Shown here one piece after another: positions 57,737 through 64,000 of a stretch of DNA of 64,000 nt. Position 1 is the first letter of the stretch, and each line of letters begins with the position of its first letter. The translations under genes were made by a program, and so were the position numbers. Below the pieces are notes generated by a model. The model ran no database searches, was not told the DNA's origin, and worked only from the letters and a program-made list of their open reading frames with translations. Origin of the DNA: Nectonema munidae. Lineage: Eukaryota > Nematomorpha > Nectonematoida > Nectonematidae. The stretch is from NCBI GenBank assembly GCA_030549495.1, contig JAUIRK010000944.1:1-64000 (forward strand). Reading direction: 5' to 3'.

Positions 57737-59699
57737 AATAATTTTATCAATTATAAAATAAATATTAAAAAACTTTTAATTGTTATCTTACTATAAACAT
57801 TTTACGACATCTCTTTCGGTTTTAACAAAAACAAAACTAGATTATATAATTATAAAAACAGATTCAATACTACGACAATATAGGTAATACATTTATTTTT
57901 ATATATTTTAAGACCCTGATCTATCAATCTATATATAGACGATCATTTGAAAACTTCATTTTACAAAGATTAATAAAAACTTTATCTTTCATCCGATTTA
58001 CTTCTGCTTTCGAACTCTCTTCAGTTTACAAGATGTCAATTACAACGAACCATTTTTTACATCTAAAATTTTCACCATTCACATATATGTAGCCTCGTAA
58101 GATTTTCTGTGTATTTTTTCTCTCCCCGTGGCTTGCCAGATTACTAATTTTGTCAAACATTTATTTAGTTTACCTCAACATATTATGTTTACACGATTTT
58201 TGGCAAATAATTTTTATTTACAATAGTTGAGCAAATACCATACAAGATTAAAACAAATTTGTCAAATAAAACAAATAAAGATGTGAGATTATTTCTCTAT
58301 GAAATCGAGGCCAATTGTTTTAAATGGAAAATTTGATTTTCAAGAGAGTATGATGATGTTTTGTTAGAGCAAATATTTCTTAGTATAAATATAACAAGAG
58401 AAATTGGATAAATTACATCTCTCTCCAACTACTGTTCAGATCCAAATTATTAATATGAAATTTGTCTTTTTTTTCACAGCTCTCTTTTTATTGAAATGTA
58501 AGTTGCTCTTCTCTAACTAAAAGATTCATATGTATATCTTAACCACGTTTATTCCAAATAGCGCCAATTTGGCACTGTGAAACATTTCTGGCTCTAGAAC
58601 AGTTATCAGATGCCATTCCATCATTTACATAATTTCAATATAAAAAGTATTTCCGACTTAATTTAAAAGGTAAAAATAGATTGATAGATGGCAATGATTT
58701 TGAAAAATTCAGAATTTACTACGAGATTGAAGCTAATTAAGTTATGGGCAAAAAGATGAAACTAATTTTTGAGAATTAATAGAAATAGCTTCTTTAATAT
58801 ACTGAATAGTGTGCGATTTTAAAAAATGATGCTGACTTAAAATACACTTGGTATATACTGAAACTGGGTTGTTGAGTAAAGCGCTTAAGCGCATATTTTC
58901 ATCAAGCAATGAGATACAGGCTTTTTTGAAAGACGATGAAAGTTTTGTATGTCAATTAGCCCTACTTTATGATATTTTGATTGAATAAATCTATCATGAC
59001 AAGGCATGAACGTGTCAATATTTATTTTCATGGCAGAATTATAAATGTATGTATAGAATGTTCTAGATATTTTGTATTTGACTTCTATTCCATGCTTAAT
59101 CAAATCAATATATTCGATATTTTACTTTTTAGGTCTTTTTCAAGTAACTGGTAAGTTTCTTTCAATTTTAAATGAATTTTGAAGAAGAAAAATTGAAGGA
59201 AGTTAACAGAGATTGTTAAAATTATTTGTGATTTGCCACATGAGAACAGTAAATGAAAAACTTTGAGAATATTTTGAAAGTGGATTTTGGGTAAATATTA
59301 CACAGATCTATGTAATAAGGTGATGAGAAGGATTCATTTGCGTGTATGTTTTAAGTTTGTTTCAGTGGAAAAATGTTTTCCCACTTGAAATAAGTGAAGT
59401 AAAGTAATCGTTCTAGTGAAAACAAAAAATGAAGTTCGACGTATGTGATTATGCTTATATAAGATGAAGGTGTGCCTGGTTAGAATGGTTTGTGGCATGC
59501 GTTTATTGCTCTGAGTATGACTGTCGCAAAAATACACCGTGTTTGAAAAATAAGCAAGGTTTAACTAAGGAAAATTTGTTTCTTTTTGCATGCAAAATGT
59601 AGACCGTAAAAAATCAAATAAACCGCTGCTAAGCTCTCTCATTTCTCGTTTTAATACTTGAAAAGTTGTAAGGGTAAACTTGGTAACAAATTAATTAGA

Positions 59700-59860
59700 C
59701 AAAATCAAAGGCTTTCTTCATATCCAGGGAAACACCAATTAATTCTTTTTTCCCTCAAAATTGTTAATAATTTCATTGATTAAGATAGAATAAAAGTGAT
59801 TGATCAATCGAGAAGTTCTTGCGAAAGCCATATTGGTTAATATAGCGAAGACAAATTATT
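59700..59860 (-). pseudogene. LINE RT fragment, finger region (right arm)
   Basis: Mirror copy of 16480-16640, with the QYGFR and SLDMKKAFDFV blocks on the minus strand. Confidence 0.45.
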
Positions 59861-60479
59861 TGAATCAAAATAAACTCAATCTGAGTTGAAATCATTTTGT
59901 CAAAAATTTAAGCAATACGAGGTATTATATAAATAGGGCAAAAATTTCAAATGTTATTTTTGGATTCATTTTATTGTATCGGAGTTACACGAGTCATATC
60001 GAAACAACTAGGAAATATTTCATGTGTAAGGCGAGGATATGTGGAGTAATTTTAGTAATGACTAGTTTCATCAAATTGACAATAACTTTTTATATACCCT
60101 TCTAGTTACTCGCTTTAAATGATCAAAAAGCTTTTAGCTTGTATTCACCTGAAACTAAATTAAATGAAAAGTAACTATATAAGTTTGATTTAGACGTTAT
60201 AAATACGAATTATTAAAATGAGAGCAAGTATAATTTTATTTAATTCACTCAATATTTTCTAAAACATTACAGTCATTGCATATTATAATTGGTAAGTTAA
60301 TTTTCAGATGTACTGATTTTACTAAGTGTAGACAACTTTTGGAACATTTCTTTTAACCTTAGTTCTTTTAGGCACTTTGGTCTTTCTCTAATTAGTTTTT
60401 CTTGCAAAGATACAAAGACTCTTTAGTTCTTCTTCATTTATGAAACTTTTATTTTTTAAAACCTTCAAGAAGCTCATTT

Positions 60480-60720
60480 GTTAATTGAATCAATTAGTCT
60501 ATTGAAAGTTGATTTTTCTTCTTTTTCTTCACTATCTTCTTGTTCATCTCTAATAAGTTTGACAATTTCTCAGTCTGTGTAATAGTGAACTGTTTTCTCT
60601 CCTTCATCTATGTTTATCCATTCATCGATGTTAGATTCGTTCATCTTTGTTACAAGATCGTTAGCCTTAGGATTACTTATTTCACTATCAAATAAATATA
60701 AATCTTCCAAAATTCTTATA
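60480..60720 (-). pseudogene. Tigger/jerky-type transposase C-terminal remnant (right arm)
   Basis: Mirror copy of 15615-15855 with the same internal stop in the YTD-x-EI block. Confidence 0.4.
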
Positions 60721-61099
60721 TTTTCTGATTAATTTTTGTTTTATTAGAACAATTTTTTAGACAAGACTAATTTATTGTGAAATCAAAAAGAATATAGAAG
60801 GAAGGAAAAAATTATTATATATATTTTAGTGTAGGAATTTTTTTTAATTTTAACTAGTTTTTATTTGCTTCTGATTTTTATGTATTTTTAAATCTGTTTT
60901 TAAATATTGATTGATGAACCATTAAGTGGATAAAGACATTTGTAATATAAAAATGTTTTTAATTTTGTTTGGTTTTTCTCGTTTTTGGTTTCCTTCCACA
61001 GTGGTTGATTTTCTAGAATCCCTAGAGTTTTGAAATGAGCTTAGGTCATTTACATAGTATTTGAGATTCTTGTTTGATTCTTTGAATTCTATGCTTTTT

Positions 61100-62505
61100 G
61101 GAATAAGGTTTTAATGGTTCTGCTCTTGCATTTCTTAAATTAACCTTGCTTCTAATCAAATTTTATTTGCTCAATCGTCAGAATTATGTCACTTTGAATA
61201 AATTCAAGTCTAACGTTTCTACCATTAATATGGGGGTTCCTCAGGGTTCTATCCTGGGTCCTCTATTATTCCTGATTTTTATAAATGATATACATGTATC
61301 TAATTGTTCGTTGAAGTTTTATTGTTTTGCTGATGATGTGACAATAAACATCCCGTTTCCTATGGCAAATCCACCCAAAAGTATGGACTTTTTCAACAAT
61401 TATCTTGGGCCGATCTTTAAATGGTGTACTCAAAATTGCATGCATATAAATGTATCTAAGTCTAAAGCCATGCTCTTTGGAAAAATTCCAACTGAGAATT
61501 TCAAGTTCGAAGTTGTTGAATATTATAAATTACTTGGTGTCATCATCGACTGCAAATTGAAGTGGAAACAACATATCTCTTATGTCAATTCTATTCTGTG
61601 TAGTAATTAGGGCATTCTAAAACACCATAAATTTTTGTTCCCGACCAAAATCAAATTATTTTTGTAAAACTCCTATTTTCTCCCTTATCTTAATTACTGC
61701 ATAGTTCTATGGGGTCATCAAAACCTTGAGCTATTGATAAAAACACAAAAACGAATTATAGGCTATATAACTAGAAGTCATTACTTATCTCATACTACCC
61801 CCTTATTTTTTAGAGATAACTTACTAAAAGTTAATGACTTGTATGTGTATAATCTATCGATGCTTACCTATAAACTTTTAAATGGATTTCTCCCTAACAT
61901 ATTTAATGAGTTTATTGTATTTAACTACATGAACCATGAATATAATCTACGAAATAAACCCAATTTATCACTTCCATCATATTGTAAAAAATTATCTAAA
62001 CAATCTATAAAATATAAAATTTCTCATAACTTTAACTTTTTTATGTTTAACTCTCAATGTATTCTTTCTAAAATAAGCACTTGTAAAAATATAATAAAAA
62101 AACTTCTCTTGGATAAATATAGTTTAACTTGTCATTCTATTAATTGCTTTGTGTGTAACAACCACCAATAGTTATTTAACAATATATTAACAGCCACTCA
62201 TTCTAATCATGCGCACTGCGTACTATCTGTATTCTATTCCATCTAATTAGATTATTTTTACTTCATATTTATCTTATCAATATCCTATATGATGTATTTC
62301 TTTTTCATTGATGTAATATGGGTTTTATTCATACCAGCGGCTTGCAGGCCTTTTGAATTTTTCCCAACTATAAATATGCAATGTCTTTTTCTTTTTAAAT
62401 TCTTTATTTAATTCTTCTTTATATGTTTAGGCGTGTATTCCAATTTTATTTTATCAATTAATAAATCTTCTTCTTCTTCTTCTTCAAAAAAAAAAAAAAA
62501 AAAAA
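61100..62505 (+). mobile_element. LINE fragment, RT to 3' tail (right arm)
   Basis: Mirror copy of 13840-15240. The RT frame 61146-61610 keeps FCFADDVTINIPF and YKLLGVIID. The C-terminal part is 61734-62171 (SHTTPLFFRDNLLKVND onward). The tail is (TTC)n followed by a long A-run at 62487-62505. The frame break between 61610 and 61734 is shared with the left copy. Confidence 0.75.
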
Positions 62506-62592
62506 CATTACAAATGAGTTAAAGGATTTTTTTGTTCTGACATATAGTAATTACAAATATATTACAGAGATCAATGTAAGAATTTCTAATTT

Positions 62593-62990
62593 CTATAATA
62601 ATAATCCTCCTGAATAAATATTTTTCGGAAAAGTATACAGAAAAAGCCAATTTATTCTAAAATAACAATAAATTGAATATGACGTAAAACAAAAACCTTC
62701 CTTTTCTATGTCCAAATTATCTTCAAATAATGAATACTTATAATTAGAAACATTTGAATTTGAAAAAGGAGAGGAATTTCGTTGCAAACTTATCTTCTCC
62801 TCCAAACAAATATCATTAGATATTTTTTCTTCAAACATCGACTCTTCAAAAATTTCTTACTTTTCAGATTTCTTTTCTATTTTGAGCTTTAAAAAATCGT
62901 AAGTATCAATTACATCTTCTTCTAAGTCATAGTATTGTATATTAACATCAACTGGATTTACATTCAACTTATTTGAAATTTTTTCTTAAA
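62593..62990 (-). pseudogene. Unrecognised acidic coding remnant (right copy)
   Basis: Mirror copy of 13345-13690. The open stretch from 62838 down to 62593 runs longer than on the left because one stop codon is read as Trp here (INWLFLYTF). Family unknown. Confidence 0.25.
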
Positions 62991-63251
62991 CGGTTGAGAG
63001 ATCCAAACGATGGAAAACTTTTACTTTTTTAACACTTCTTCCATTAAGTAAAATAAAGCAATTAATTATTTTATAACTTTCCTAAATAAATATCAGTAAA
63101 CAAATAATTTTTTCTCTTTTCATTCATTCCATTGCATCAAAATGAATGGTGGAAAAAATGATTTTTGATAAAAAAAACCTTACTTCTTAATTTTATTGTA
63201 ATAAATATATTTATAATACATGTTTAACGTTCAATTTTAAAGAGAACGGTC

Positions 63252-63712
63252 TTGATAGTTTTTTTGCTGCGTTCATTTAAAATCAAGATCATTTTAAATT
63301 TTATTAAAGTTTTTTGTTTATCTCATTGTCAAAGTTCAGTTGAAAGGTTTTCAGTTAATAAAGAAGTTCTAACAGATAATTCTCAAGAAGAATCTGTGTC
63401 TCAAAGATTAGTTTATGATTTCTTGCACAATAGCCCAAAAATATGAGTTAGCAAGACAAAAAGGAGAGTCTGTATTTATTCAAAAAAATCTGAAACGCAA
63501 GATAAAGATTGAGGAAATAGAGAATTTGAAGAGACAGAAACGTTCAATCTTAAAAATAATATGAGATTTAAGAGCAGAACATGAGTTTAAAATAATAAAG
63601 ACTCATAATAACGAAGATTTCACCTCATTAGCAAGGGCAGCATCATTTCTTCGATCAACAAAAGATAAAGAGTGTGAGCTAGAAAAAATAAAAGAAACTG
63701 AAAAAAGTTGAA
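63252..63712 (+). pseudogene. Unrecognised charged, helix-rich coding remnant (right copy)
   Basis: Mirror copy of 12605-13085 with the same frame change after FLHNSPK and the same internal stop. The shared lesions date its decay before the inverted duplication. Function unknown. Confidence 0.3.
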
Positions 63713-64000
63713 TGAAGAACTAAAATTCTTATAATAAACTGATTATAAATAGAGTTTATATTTGCTTTTGCTTTTGCTAGGTTTCATCTAATTATCCAAA
63801 GTGTAAATTCATTGTTTTAAGCTGAAGAGTACACAAAACTTAGCTTCAGAGTGATATAAAACGAACCGTTAGAAAAGGGTTAGGTTTAGTATTCATTCAC
63901 CATTTTTCAAATAAGGCCACTATCGTATTTTGTTGAAACGGAAAGAAATGTGATTCCTAATTTCTCTTCATTCACATTCTCAATACCTTTTCCAAACGTC

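Larger units (their letters stand above)
55960..64000 (-). repeat. Right arm of the very large inverted duplication
   Basis: Reverse-complement partner of 12337-20365, continuing to the end of the window and therefore truncated here. All recognised parts of the left arm recur in mirror order: unknown coding remnants, LINE RT, Tigger-like tail, RT fragment, LINE ORF1 and the piggyBac-like MITE at the same TTAA. The right copy keeps FADD in its reverse transcriptase where the left has FVDD. Confidence 0.9.

Overview
The window is AT-rich, intron-bearing animal DNA made almost entirely of transposable elements. It holds piggyBac, hAT, Mutator-like (MULE, with FLYWCH zinc finger), Tigger and pogo, and EnSpm/CACTA-like DNA transposons, plus LINE fragments whose tails are simple repeats. 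The only host-type gene recognised is a stretch of a GH18 chitinase. This mix suits an invertebrate, most likely an arthropod (a copepod would fit), but the sequence does not name the species. No LTR retroelement, endogenous retrovirus or Polinton part was recognised.

Layout. 1-6389: EnSpm/CACTA-like transposon, 5' tip outside the window, with a zinc-finger DDE-type transposase followed by a SAM-domain gene. 6408-7900: a 5'-truncated LINE with a 13-bp target duplication. 7901-12336: mostly unique DNA with three in-phase chitinase exons on the minus strand. 12337-20365 and 55960-64000: the two arms of a very large inverted duplication, nearly identical, carrying the same LINE pieces, the same transposon remnants and the same piggyBac-like insertion. 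The right arm still matches at the last base of the window. 20366-31206: pogo copy, remainder of a piggyBac-like MITE, LINE endonuclease pieces in opposite orientations (22.6-23.06 kb plus, 30.5-29.6 kb minus, probably the inner ends of the same inverted duplication), minisatellites, a MULE remnant, a broken copy of an uncharacterised multi-copy metazoan protein, and a ZBED-type hAT tail.

31.2-53.5 kb is a nested stack. piggyBac A (minus) is split by a 1.3-kb element with a 9-bp target duplication (33908-35188) and by hAT-1 (35278-53169). hAT-1 is split by a MULE (36759-47730, 8-bp duplication), a 282-bp hAT MITE (8-bp duplication) and an intact-looking hAT-2 (49563-52657, 8-bp duplication). 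The MULE in turn holds piggyBac B (37026-40182, TTAA duplication, same family as A), a Tigger element (41301-43231, TA duplication) and a 164-bp MITE. Removing each insert leaves host elements of sensible length (hAT-1 about 3.5 kb, MULE about 5.7 kb, piggyBac A about 3.0 kb), which supports the reading. The order of events is therefore piggyBac A, hAT-1, MULE, then piggyBac B/Tigger.

Functionally these genes are self-serving transposases. The chitinase exons would belong to chitin turnover. hAT-2 is the copy most likely to be competent; the Tigger copy is one nonsense codon from a full reading frame.
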